This document shows positions 1-12,088 of a stretch of 13,434 nt of DNA, in pieces. This DNA comes from Beroe ovata (Eukaryota > Ctenophora > Nuda > Beroida > Beroidae): contig CAMPET010000146.1 in NCBI GenBank assembly GCA_946803715.1, forward strand, positions 28,742 through 42,175. Reading direction: 5' to 3'. How positions within the stretch are numbered: the stretch's first letter is position 1; every line of letters starts with the position of its first letter. The notes under the pieces were generated by a model that saw only the letters and a program-made list of their open reading frames with translations, searched no databases and was not told the origin of the DNA. The translations under genes and the position numbers were made by a program.

Positions 1-235
1 TACACCACTGCATAACTGTGACGTAGGAATGCTTGCGATGGAATGCGCTGACACCAGTTTGTCACAACAGGCCTGCGTGACGATTGGGGTACCCATTCGT
101 CACAACTTGCTGACACCACTGCATAACTGTGACGAAGGAATGCTTGGGATAAAATGTGCTGACACCAGTATGTCACCACAGGACTGTGTGACGATTGGAT
201 CTCCGATTCATCACTACTGTGACGTAGGGCTACTT
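1..235. repeat. Satellite array, 111-bp period (left copy)
   Basis: About two monomers of a tandem repeat. The motif ACACCACTGCATAACTGTGA begins at 2 and again at 113, giving a period of 111 bp. The second unit is followed by a shortened third one that has lost roughly 25 bases, joining near 210 at TCATCAC/TACTGTGACG. Each monomer has two related halves, both opening with GCTGACACCA and both carrying a GTGACG box. The array also forms an open reading frame from 29 to 259, but this follows the repeat and is not a gene. The same satellite returns at the right edge in the same orientation. Confidence 0.9.
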
Positions 236-334
236 AGTGCTAAAGATGGAGTCCCTTGACACTGATGCTAAATGTAAAAGATAGCATGTTTCTTAACCAT
301 GGTGTGTACTGTGAGCAACACCGATATCACTTAC

Positions 335-915
335 AAATCTGCTGGCCATGAACCACGCATTGGACTCTCTACCGAATTTGACAATCTCCCTGATCTTCTC
401 CATCCGCTCAGTGTTGCCAGGCTTGTATGATCCTGAAAATAGAATATCGAGAACCGGTTATAATCAATAACATCATAATATACCTAGTAAATAGAATGTC
501 AATTTAGAAGGTACCTTACCAAACACGTTGATGAGTAAACTGGGAGGTTTCATCTTCCACTTTTCACAGAGTAACTCCCTTAGGGAGTCCAGTGCCCCCT
601 CATGTGGAGCAAATCTGATGTAGTTTGGTCTGAAAAGAAGGGTGTACTTTACTTCCTCAATTCTGATCAGCCATAAGAGGTACAATAGCTTCAATAGTTG
701 ACTGAATTCCTTGGAAAACGCGGGCTTTCCTCTATATCTCACCGGATGTAGCAAGTTTCATCCACAAACTGTGACTCTATGACACCGAATGTCGTTGCTG
801 TGGTGAGGTGAGAATCCGACCCTGCTGGATCACGTGTCAGTTGCTCACTCAGCGGATATGCTGCTGTGGTAACGGATGCAGTCGACTGTCGGAAACTCCT
901 CCCAATGAAATTCTC
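335..915 (-). CDS. TRPM-like channel N-terminal (SLOG/LSDAT) region, partial, three exons
   Basis: Three minus-strand exons join in frame: 915-743, 629-520 and 432-335, with introns of 113 and 87 bp. Donors are GTGAGA, GTAAGG and GTAAGT. The acceptors at 629 and 432 follow pyrimidine-rich tracts ending TTTTCAG; the one at 915 (CTCGCAG) is weaker. The 125 or so residues include TTFGVIESQF, then PNYIRFAPHE, then KWKMKPPSLLINVFGG, then ESNAWFMASRF. This order matches the TRPM N-terminal homology region: an 'FG.I.F' start, 'YIRV....', 'W.L..P.LLISV.GG' and a 'GAW' strand. In TRPM channels this cytosolic region contains a SLOG-type nucleotide-binding fold ahead of the membrane part. No transmembrane or channel sequence is in the window, so a stand-alone SLOG protein is possible. 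The 5' exons are not certain (see 2770-2845). The 3' exons would lie beyond the satellite at 1-235. Confidence 0.6.
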
Positions 916-1920
916 CTGCGAGATTCAATATGTAGCACCACGAGTCGTGGGGATATTGTACCAAGAGTGATTCAGGTTATTCAGGTTGGAAGAGAAAGAT
1001 ATAGAGGCAACTTTAAGAGGCAACTTCAGACGGTTTGTAGAGGCAAGAGTTGAGTTTAAAATTACGATTCAGTCGACCAGTATTAGGGGGAATATGAACT
1101 ATCCAAGGAGAACTAACTTGCTCGAGAGCTACCGTGAATATGTGAAAACTAAGTGTGGTGGAATCTAGACCAGCGTCTATGAGTAACCTGATTATCACTT
1201 TTTGTTAATTTCGATCCTTTCCCCTTTTCACAGTCAACCATCTCGTAACTTCCCATCCCTCCAGTCTTTTGCACAGCCACAAACGTCAACTTCACAAACG
1301 ACAAGTTCACAGATTGAGTGAACTAAAAAATTGAACCCATCAATATCACCTCCAAACGTCAAACAAGCAAAGAATAAATTCCAACTATAATAAAAGTTTA
1401 ACAAAACTAAAAACTGTAACGTCACAGATCGACCACACTATGAGTTCATGAGTGACAATTGTCTGTGGTCATAAGAAATACAGAAGGAGCTGAAAGATAA
1501 ACGATAAAGCAGATTACACGGAATGTATATTTAACAGGTTGTCACACGTCATGCAAATGAAACGTGCAGCTGACAGGACTTATCAACGGTAAATTGTGGG
1601 AGAGGAGGAGGAGGGAAAATGTACACTTCTCCCGACCATATGTGGCGAGAAATCAGAATACTACTCGGGAGAGAAAGAGAATACTGCTTACAAATCTGAA
1701 TATATCTACTGTACAGCTTGACCGGTCGTGAACTCAAGTATATGGTGTAGATTGTAGAAAATTCTAGTTTCACAGTGAAGACTGCTGATCAATTCGATAA
1801 GAGAAAAATCATTTTGTCCGAAAAACACGACAGGATCTTTCGAAATTGAATCGGAAACTAAAGCAGGCCAAACAATGACACAGAGGCACAGATGGAGATA
1901 GTGTTTAATGTCATAGCAAA

Positions 1921-1954
1921 ATTAGCCCGTGTTGTGAATATTAGCCCGTGTTGT
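1921..1954. repeat. Two-copy 15-bp direct repeat
   Basis: ATTAGCCCGTGTTGT occurs at 1921-1935 and again at 1940-1954, separated by GAAT. It is a local duplication with no evident role. Confidence 0.85.
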
Positions 1955-2386
1955 TATTTCAAGAGTTAATAGTATTGCGTGGAGGGTATATACACTACTA
2001 GGAAGTGGAATCTTGCTTCTTCTACTACGACAAGCAAATAGGACCAGTGTCGGTGATTGGATGGTTGCGAACAAAGTAATCAATCATCATAATGGCTTTT
2101 TGCAAGTAAAACTTGATTGATGAAGTAAATAGTGGGATAGCCTAGCTGGAATTTGGAGTAGCAACTTCCCTGATACAAACATCATTCTCTATTGGTCAAG
2201 TGGGTGCCGGGCAATCATCACACATCAGATATCGCATAATAAAATCAGAATTCAGGATAAAGACAGAATCATACCCATAATGCAAATCCCGGAGTTTGTA
2301 TACGGCCCAGTTTATAAATAGAAAACATGGTGCAAGAGCAGAGTGACGCGGAATCTATTTGAGTTATAATAGCTGCACACTATAAT

Positions 2387-2414
2387 AGTCGTGCTATAGT
2401 GCTATAGCACGACT
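2387..2414. repeat. Perfect inverted repeat, 13-bp arms
   Basis: The arms AGTCGTGCTATAG (2387-2399) and CTATAGCACGACT (2402-2414) are exact reverse complements around a 2-nt centre. A partial copy of the arm, CACTATAATAG, lies just upstream at about 2378. As DNA it could extrude a cruciform. A terminator role is not expected in a eukaryote. Confidence 0.9.
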
Positions 2415-2574
2415 GTACAGAAATGTCGTAATACGAGGAGAGAGAGAAGTATATGAACGTGGACTGTGCACTTGTCAGGTTTTACCTCTCAAACAAACAT
2501 CCCCCTCAAATACAACAAGTTATACGAAGAAGTATTTGAAAAGGTTTCTGCTTATACACACCGTACATAACTCT

Positions 2575-2590
2575 AGAGAGAGAGAGAGAG
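2575..2590. repeat. Short (AG)8 microsatellite
   Basis: An uninterrupted AG dinucleotide run in non-coding sequence. Confidence 0.9.
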
Positions 2591-2769
2591 TTTCAAAACA
2601 CTGCCACGATAAACATACTTTCAAGTCGAGAGAAAATGAGGTTTGTACGAATAATCAGATTAGCTTCCCGCACGCGAAAAACGAAAGATCCTGCCATTAT
2701 TATGTTTTAGTTCATCTATATTACACGATCCTTACGCGCGATATAGAACAAGATCAAGTCAAAACTCAC

Positions 2770-2845
2770 CCATCCTGCATGCTTTTATCCTCAGCTGCTT
2801 CTCTACTGCAGCTACTGGAATGGTTTCACTACAACTCTTGACCAT
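2770..2845 (-). CDS. Candidate first coding exon, gene unknown
   Basis: On the minus strand an ATG at 2845 opens 25 codons plus one base and ends at a strong donor, ATGG/GTGAGTTTTG. The peptide starts MVKSCSETIPVAAVEKQLRI. GC content is higher than in the flanks, and the upstream sequence (to about 2870) is locally GC-rich. It lies upstream of, and on the same strand as, the TRPM-like exons and could be their start exon. I could not find connecting exons, and the phase (one base over) must be absorbed by unseen exons because the exon at 915 appears to start in phase 0. A chance ATG with a chance donor remains possible. Confidence 0.3.
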
Positions 2846-3115
2846 GCAATCGGCCGCCGTATGCAGGTACATGATGAGCTAGGAGTAGGAGTGATTAAGT
2901 TATTAAACTTAAACTGAAATTCTATCAGAATTAGCAGTTAACTGAAATTCAAATTGAATTTTGATGGAATAAGAAAATAAGAAAAGATATGTTTTGTCTA
3001 TCCTAAATGCTGTCTATCCTGAATGCTGCCTTGTCTGCTATTTTACTATTTCGTCATGACTTATACGGAGGACTAGAATATTGGCATTTTACTTTTAGTC
3101 AGACGCGTGAATTCT

Positions 3116-3236
3116 ATCGCATAATATATTGTTACATCACACCTATGAGGTGCGTATTTGGCCATATTTCTCGAGGCGAAGCTGAGTGAAATTTGGGCAA
3201 CCGAATAGGTGTGATGTAACAATATTATGTGACGAT
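3116..3236. repeat. Foldback element / long hairpin
   Basis: The left arm 3116-3146 (core TTGTTACATCACACCTAT) and the right arm 3205-3236 (core ATAGGTGTGATGTAACAA) are near-perfect reverse complements. They differ by a 2-nt AT insertion and a 2-3 nt gap near the outer end. The loop of about 58 nt has its own weak pairing (GGCCATATTTC against GAAATTTGGGC, then CTC against GAG). Total length is about 121 bp. It resembles a small MITE or foldback repeat. No clear target-site duplication is visible, and a precursor of a small RNA is an alternative. Confidence 0.75.
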
Positions 3237-3626
3237 TGGAAAGCAAGCTACTGTTACCGCTACATTTCAACATTTCAACTCTTGAGACATCCTCATGAGT
3301 TACATAATATGATAGATCACCCGATATGACATAACTATAAGCTACTTTACTGTTCGTTTCAGAGAATTTTAATAAAAATCCTACACCTATATTCTCATAA
3401 AAATTGAGCTGTCATAGAGAATGGCAGTCGTGCGATGATATATAATAGAGACTACCATCATTATTACAACAGCGCACGTAGAATCTATTTGTATTGTATT
3501 GTTACAATTTGTACTCATCGTTTTTGATTTTCATTCCCATCATTGTTCATCGTAAAATGTAAGATGAAGTGTTTTTCTGCCTAATGATTCAATCATTGAT
3601 TGCTCAGGGGCACGATTCAGAATGAA

Positions 3627-3860
3627 ATGATGCTCGATGATCATGACACATCACTGAAGCCGGGATCAGATCATGACGCGATCAGCACGTGCAGTGTGTT
3701 GCTAGGGGCAACAGGTTCCCTCATCCTCCTGGGAGTGTGGATGTTTGTAATCTTATCTCACGGCAGCTACAGATCAGGTGGAACGAATAGAGGTGCGTGC
3801 CAAGGAGAGACAGCAAATAACTTGGCTAGAGATTGGATCGATAATCGATACTTTTACTAA
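3627..3860 (+). CDS. Small predicted single-pass membrane protein or terminal exon
   Basis: A frame open from 3600 has its first Met at 3627 (tandem ATGATG) and ends at TAA 3858-3860, giving 77 residues. An acidic, polar N-terminus (about residues 1-20, MMLDDHDTSLKPGSDHDAIS) is followed by a hydrophobic stretch at about residues 22-44 (core SLILLGVWMFVILSHG), then a polar tail. This looks like one membrane helix. The segment is visibly more GC-rich than the AT-rich DNA on both sides. A plausible acceptor (TTGATTGCTCAG, with CTAATGA as possible branch site) ends at 3607, so it may be a terminal exon rather than a whole gene. An internal donor (AGAG/GTGCGT at 3792/3793) would remove the last 22 or so codons. 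I do not recognise the family. Confidence 0.35.
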   Translation: MMLDDHDTSLKPGSDHDAISTCSVLLGATGSLILLGVWMFVILSHGSYRSGGTNRGACQGETANNLARDWIDNRYFY

Positions 3861-4344
3861 TACTGGATAAACACAACAATGAGACTAAAGATTCAAAATA
3901 ATTGATTAGTAAAGGATACCAACAGATTAATCGATGTATCATTTGATTCAATTGTAGGCACACGTTGCTGTTATTCAATTCTAAAATCCTTTTTAAGTTT
4001 AACTTTCATACCAATTTGACTTTCTTGATATATGTTTTGAGGATTTATGTTACTCAGATCAAAGCATCAACCAAAAAGTTGCATATAATACGGCACCAAT
4101 AACAGTTAACACATTGGAAATTCCATTTCCGGCAGCCAGGTCACACAAACTCCACCAAAAACACCTTTAACAATAGAAAAGATTCATCGTTGACTGAGGA
4201 AATGATAAAGACAGTTTTTAGAAGAACCTAAGCGTAAGGAGTGTGGTGTGCAAGCAGGGAAAATCGATTGTGAACGAACAATGAGGATCAACTTTCATAT
4301 ATTGGACATTCCACGATATTCGGTCATCCTTAGATGGGATTAAA

Positions 4345-4406
4345 TAGGTTTGTTAGGTTGCGTTTTACCGATATAGTAATAGTAGGTTTGTTAGGTTGCG
4401 TTTTAC
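4345..4406. repeat. Two-copy 24-bp direct repeat, period 38
   Basis: A 24-bp block beginning TAGGTTTGTTAGGTTGCGTT is present exactly at 4345-4368 and 4383-4406. Its core TTAGGTTGCGTT recurs at 12839-12850, which hints at a dispersed element end. Confidence 0.85.
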
Positions 4407-5119
4407 AGAAATCAAAATAACGCCAATTTTAGGATAAACTTGACAGCTGTTCTAATAAAGCTCTCTTAGAAATTTAGAAAAAAAGTGGCTAACAATTGTA
4501 TTAGAAAGATCTAAATTAAAAGCTGGTGAAGTATCACTGTCTCAAGGACTTGCTAGCCCTCTATAACCAAACTCTCCCGACACGGAATTCACAACTGAAG
4601 AGTGTATCATGTAAATGCAGCTCATGCAATAATTGCACCAATCTCAACAAATCTTCACAATTCTATATTGAAGAATGTATGTATATCAGCGACAGAGATT
4701 CACCTGCTCAAAAATCAAACGGCCTAAATAATCATCTATTTAAAAAAGTAATAAATTATCCTTTCTACCGCATTGTAAGTCCATAATATCATAACACAAC
4801 TGGCGTTTGCCGAGTGTGACCCAGCTGTGAGCAGTACGTGGGTCGTGAAGACAGATCGCAATCAAAGTTAAAATGTTATTCAGTTCCGGGAAGAAGGCCA
4901 CTTTGTCAGAGGTCTGGTTCTCAGTCCAATCCCGACCGATTAAGGAGGTTCAATAATGAGTAGGCACTCAGCAAATTGGAGCTAAGTTATGTTATTGAAC
5001 ACACAGTAGTTCACACCCACACACAAGACGCGAACACCAGAACATTTCAGCATAAATGATGATAACGTAGTTTTAGTGATAATATTGCAGTTCTCGAATG
5101 GGTATCAGTTTTACCAGTA

Positions 5120-5170
5120 GATACGACCGCGCGTTGCACACGCGTGTGACGTCACGGCGACAACGCGTAG
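5120..5170. promoter_or_regulatory. CpG-rich patch with full CRE palindrome
   Basis: This stretch is rich in CG dinucleotides within AT-rich DNA and contains TGACGTCA (5147-5154), the full CREB/ATF consensus, next to CACGCGTG. It lies about 95 bp beyond the FoxK stop codon. It could be a promoter or enhancer, but the evidence is only the motif and base composition. A second TGACGTCA is at 7566-7573 inside FoxK intron 4. Confidence 0.3.
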
Positions 5171-5248
5171 CCATTCCAACAGAGTTCACATGCTTACGGA
5201 CAGATATAGATACGTATCTCGGTTTGGTATATCCAACGTGAAGTTATG

Positions 5249-9275
<4,027 letters not shown>

Positions 9276-9617
9276 GCTCCAAGGGGAGAAGAAGTGTATC
9301 AGATCAAATATCAATCAGTTATAATAAACGACGTCCAAAATTTTGCTGTCAATTCAGAGAGGAAGTAACAATGATGTGTCAATGGCTGTTCCAGTGACAT
9401 AAGGCGAGGTATTTGGGAATTCTATTCCAAGTCTAGATTAAAATTTCAAGCCAAATCAAAATAAATTATTTGTACATTCAATGAAATTAGTCGGCAAAGA
9501 AAAACAAACTTCATTTTGAGTGACAATGACTACAATCTCAATATGAGATGAAATCACTTAAAAACAAGCCTTAGTACCCTTCAGTCACTAGCTAACTTTA
9601 CACTTACACTGCTTACT
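9276..9617. promoter_or_regulatory. FoxK 5' flank: expected 5' UTR and promoter
   Basis: This region lies immediately upstream of the FoxK start on the minus strand, so the 5' UTR and promoter should be here. No TATA box or initiator stands out, and I cannot place the transcription start. A tandem 21-bp repeat lies at its outer edge. Confidence 0.35.
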
Positions 9618-9647
9618 TTACACTTTGCTAACTTTACACTTACACTG
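9591..9647. repeat. Two-copy 21-bp direct repeat, period 36
   Basis: A 21-bp block beginning GCTAACTTTACACTTACACT is present exactly at 9591-9611 and 9627-9647, with a related CTTACTTTACACTTT between the copies. Confidence 0.9.
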
Positions 9648-9719
9648 ATATGGGTGAAGTCTAGAGTAGGCAGCATTGGGTCCAGCACTGACTCGGTAAG
9701 CAATCCTTGAGCAGAATGC

Positions 9720-10140
9720 CTCGCTCACCTCCAGTGGTGGATCACCGAGTCTGACCAGCATCTCACACTGAAGTCTGGTGTCATCATTAGCTGGCCGGAG
9801 ATTGAAAAAGCAGGAGTTATGGTATTTCTCCATCACCCTTCCAAGGTCCAAGCAACAGCCTCACTAGTTTCCACAAGCATGAGCTGTGGCATCCCAGGCT
9901 CCAGAGCAAGATGATTGACCAAGACCATGTATTTAATCCACCCTGATAGTGTCTCTGCGGCTTTTTGAGTTGCCCTGGCAACAGAGTTCATGTGCGCTAT
10001 TGAGTCTCTGCTCACTTGTTCAGGGCGGTTGCACAGTCCAGTGAGTGCATCTGGCACAACAGCAGATACCCACTTGAATAATCATCCAAAATTTGTTCTA
10101 CAGTACAGACATTTAAGTCAACCAAAGGAATACTAAAACT
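9720..10140 (-). pseudogene. Unidentified coding-like stretch with two frame breaks
   Basis: Reading right to left on the minus strand, a good acceptor (TTTTTTTGTTTATACAG, about 10141) opens a frame with SIPLVDLNVCTVEQILDDY. The reading continues in a second frame (KWVSAVVPDALTGLCNRPEQ through LVETSEAVAWTLEG, about 10070-9833). It then moves to a third (VMEKYHNSCFFNLRP through CEMLVRLGDPPLE) and ends at a donor, GGAG/GTGAGC, near 9730. Both breaks are single-base shifts in the same direction: one at the TT of GATTATTCAAG, one at the GGG of GAAGGGTGATGG. Together the pieces read like one conserved soluble protein of about 135 residues. I do not recognise the family. It is either a decayed exon or an intact exon with homopolymer errors in the assembly. 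It is upstream of FoxK on the same strand. Confidence 0.4.
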
Positions 10141-10382
10141 GTATAAACAAAAAAATGATGTATTGTGTACAAGGCATACTATAAGATGTGATAGAATGAT
10201 GCTCATGGTATAATGATTGGTCAGGGTAAGTCCAAGTGAGCATAAGGCTTGAAGAAATTGGCCTCTAATCAGCAAATTATTTGGCAATGAAGATCTCTAA
10301 AACCTCTATGAGATTATTCCTTCCCACTCCAAATTCACTTATTGACAAGTTGTCAGAATGTCAGAATTTATTTTCAATCACC

Positions 10383-10895
10383 TCGGTTTTCGCGCGCGCG
10401 CGAGAAACAGAGGTCAGATAAAGTCAGACAAATTGACAAGCAATCGCAATTCCGCCATAATTGATAATCCTTGCCAGTGCAGGGTTAAAATCCCATCTGC
10501 ACCAGCGCAATTGTCGATCGATGATAGACCCTGTCGAAAATTTTGTTTTGCGCGCGCGGCGCAAACTTATTCTCAAGCAAGCTTATTCTGCAAGCTTAGC
10601 GGCTTGCAATTGTCAATCGATGATAGACAGATAGATCACCCTGTCGAGAACTTCGTTTTGCGCGCGCGCGCGGCGCGAACTCATTCTCAATCAGTTTCTT
10701 CATTTTTGCTGACAAAGCGGCTTGCATCAGCGGTCTAGCACTTGCACTCTAGCATCGCCAGACAACAGCGCAATGATGCGTGGGTACTGGGTATGAAAAA
10801 GAAATTTTACGACTGTTTTGACCTTGCGCGCAAGAAACAGTGGACAGATAACATCGGGTTAAAAAATTGAACAGTGGACAGATCACATCCGGCAA
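10383..10895. repeat. CpG-rich repeat block upstream of NDUFA5
   Basis: Two copies of a unit of about 70-88 bp, starting GCAATTGTC(A/G)ATCGATGATA, lie at 10507-10577 and 10606-10693 (period 99). Each runs through CCCTGTCGA to a GCGCGCGCGGCGC tract and an ATTCTCAA tail. A shorter motif, ACAGTGGACAGAT, recurs at about 10837 and 10871, with a diverged copy at 10405. Alternating (CG)n runs occur at about 10390, 10550, 10660 and 10825. The block stands out from the AT-rich surroundings. Confidence 0.75.
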
Positions 10896-11234
10896 ATAGA
10901 ACTGACAAAAGTATATTGTATAATGGGATTGACCCTGGACCTCAGGAAATCAGGAATTGCGCCTATTCACCAAGCGAAGCTGCGTCTTCATTTGTTTTTA
11001 TCTATTTAGTGTGAGGTAACTTCTGGAAAGGAAGAGAAGCATGTGATAGCTGTGTCCACTGTGCATTTTCTGTCACTTTCTGACCCTGGCAGCTTAAGGT
11101 ATAACAGGATCAATGCAGGTGAAGAGGAAAAGCAAGACTCTTCATTTATTGCATGATTTGCACTTTGGAAATATCTATTTACCACTATTTAGCCAGAACT
11201 CTTTTTGAAATCATATTTCCATCATGCAGACAAT
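10896..11234 (+). promoter_or_regulatory. NDUFA5 5' flank
   Basis: Sequence between the CpG-rich repeats and the NDUFA5 start codon, expected to hold its promoter and 5' UTR. No TATA box or clear transcription start is visible. Confidence 0.35.
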
Positions 11235-11823
11235 ATGGCACGTTCAATAAAACTACCCAATCCACGGATTATAACCGGTATTGTGGGAAGGGATGTGGTC
11301 AAGGACCCACACTTCAGTTTGAACAAGCTGTACAATGCAACACTGGATGAGCTGAAGACACTGCCAGAGAGTTATCCATACAGAATTGAAACAGAGAGAC
11401 TGACTAAAGAGAGGTAAGTTTAGGGATGGAGTAATATCTCGTAGGTACTGCATAGTGCATATAAATCCACTGACATGATTTGAAATTATAAATGCAATGT
11501 TCCCACTCATTAAGGCTGAGTTTGTTGGAAAAGGTTAAAACAGTCATGGAATTTGAGGAGTCTGTCAATGCTCGCTGCATTGAGAATGTGATTCATGAAG
11601 CTAAATCGGAGTTACTGCTCATCAGGTTTGTCTCAAGAGTACCATGATGTTTTTCACATTTCTGTTGGTAATCATATCATAACTACTAAAAACAGATGCT
11701 GATATTATATCAGCTTATTTTTCATTCCACTGATCTCATGTTATCAGGAAACTGCCTGAGTGGGCTCCTTGGGAACCCCTGGTGGGCAAAGCACCTGACG
11801 GTCAGTGGAAGTGGCCACTTTGA
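11235..11823 (+). CDS. NDUFA5: NDUFA5, complex I accessory subunit B13, complete, three exons
   Basis: Exons 11235-11413, 11515-11625 and 11748-11823 join in frame over introns of 101 and 122 bp (donors GTAAGT and GTTTGT, acceptors ATTAAG and TTATCAG). The product is 121 aa, close to the usual length of about 116 aa. Diagnostic parts are GIVGRDVVKDPH near the N-terminus, the helical middle (LYNATLDELKTLP, YRIETERLTKERLSLL), VIHEAKSELLLIRK, and the hallmark C-terminus WAPWEPLVGKAPDGQWKWPL. The family protein sits in the peripheral arm of mitochondrial NADH:ubiquinone oxidoreductase and has no catalytic centre of its own. The start at 11235 is the first ATG in frame; the frame is open a little further upstream without another ATG. 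No AATAAA is seen in the roughly 500 bp downstream; a hammerhead ribozyme lies there instead. Confidence 0.95.
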
Positions 11824-11955
11824 ACAACACGAAGATACACACCCTGAAGTCATGATTTTGTAGTGGTACTCCCACTCATAGACATGATGGTGAACTCTGT
11901 ATTTATTGTGTGCTGTCTGCAAATGACAATGTAAGTTAACTTTACATTACTACTT

Positions 11956-12020
11956 TATACAGTCAAATTTGAGACAGCTGATGAGCCTACAAGGCGAAAC
12001 ATGTCCTGTTAACCTGTGTA
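11956..12020 (+). ncRNA. Type I hammerhead ribozyme
   Basis: All core elements are present in order. The core CUGAUGA is at 11978-11984. Stem II is GCCU/AGGC (11985-11988 with 11992-11995) with loop ACA and the canonical G10.1-C11.1 pair. The core GAAA is at 11996-11999. Stem III is minimal: the A11999-U12004 pair plus C12000-G12003, part of the self-complementary ACAUGU. The cleavage triplet GUC ends at C12005. Inner stem I pairs GACAG (11973-11977) with CUGUU (12006-12010). After an internal loop, an outer stem I pairs UAUACAG (11956-11962) with CUGUGUA (12014-12020), seven pairs including one G-U. Very short stem III is typical of hammerheads in Penelope-like retroelements and animal retrozymes, which are thought to work as dimers. 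It starts 133 nt after the NDUFA5 stop codon on the same strand. Activity is inferred, not shown. Confidence 0.88.
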
Positions 12021-12088
12021 TTTACTGCTTCATCGAACAACGCTCTGTATTCATGAAATTATAGGTATCATGTTATTTGTTATTTTCT

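Larger units (their letters stand above)
916..2769. other. Non-coding spacer or intron with short repeats
   Basis: I see no convincing gene here. If the exon at 2770-2845 belongs to the TRPM-like gene, this is its intronic sequence. It holds a 15-bp direct repeat (1921-1935 and 1940-1954, ATTAGCCCGTGTTGT), a perfect palindrome at 2387-2414 and a short (AG)8 run at 2575-2590. The open frames here lack splice context and family motifs. Confidence 0.5.
3861..5248. other. Spacer between the small ORF and the FoxK 3' end
   Basis: Mostly AT-rich non-coding DNA. It holds a two-copy repeat (4345-4406) and a CpG-rich patch with a CRE palindrome (5120-5170). The 86-codon frame at 4526-4786 is Cys-, Asn- and Ser-rich with no recognisable motif or splice context. 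FoxK's 3' UTR must lie in the right part, but I see no AATAAA or ATTAAA on the minus strand near 4800-5248. Confidence 0.5.

Noticed and set aside
29-259. 76-codon plus-strand open frame at the left edge
   Set aside because: It lies in the tandem satellite; its peptide repeats with the repeat unit and has no independent coding evidence.
986-1168. 60-codon plus-strand frame (MEEKDIEATLRGNF...)
   Set aside because: It looks mildly protein-like, but the part to 1053 repeats AGAGGCAA units, and there is no splice or family support.
11981-12064. 27-residue small ORF overlapping the hammerhead
   Set aside because: Its ATG is part of the ribozyme core CUGAUGA; the frame is short and is explained by the RNA motif.
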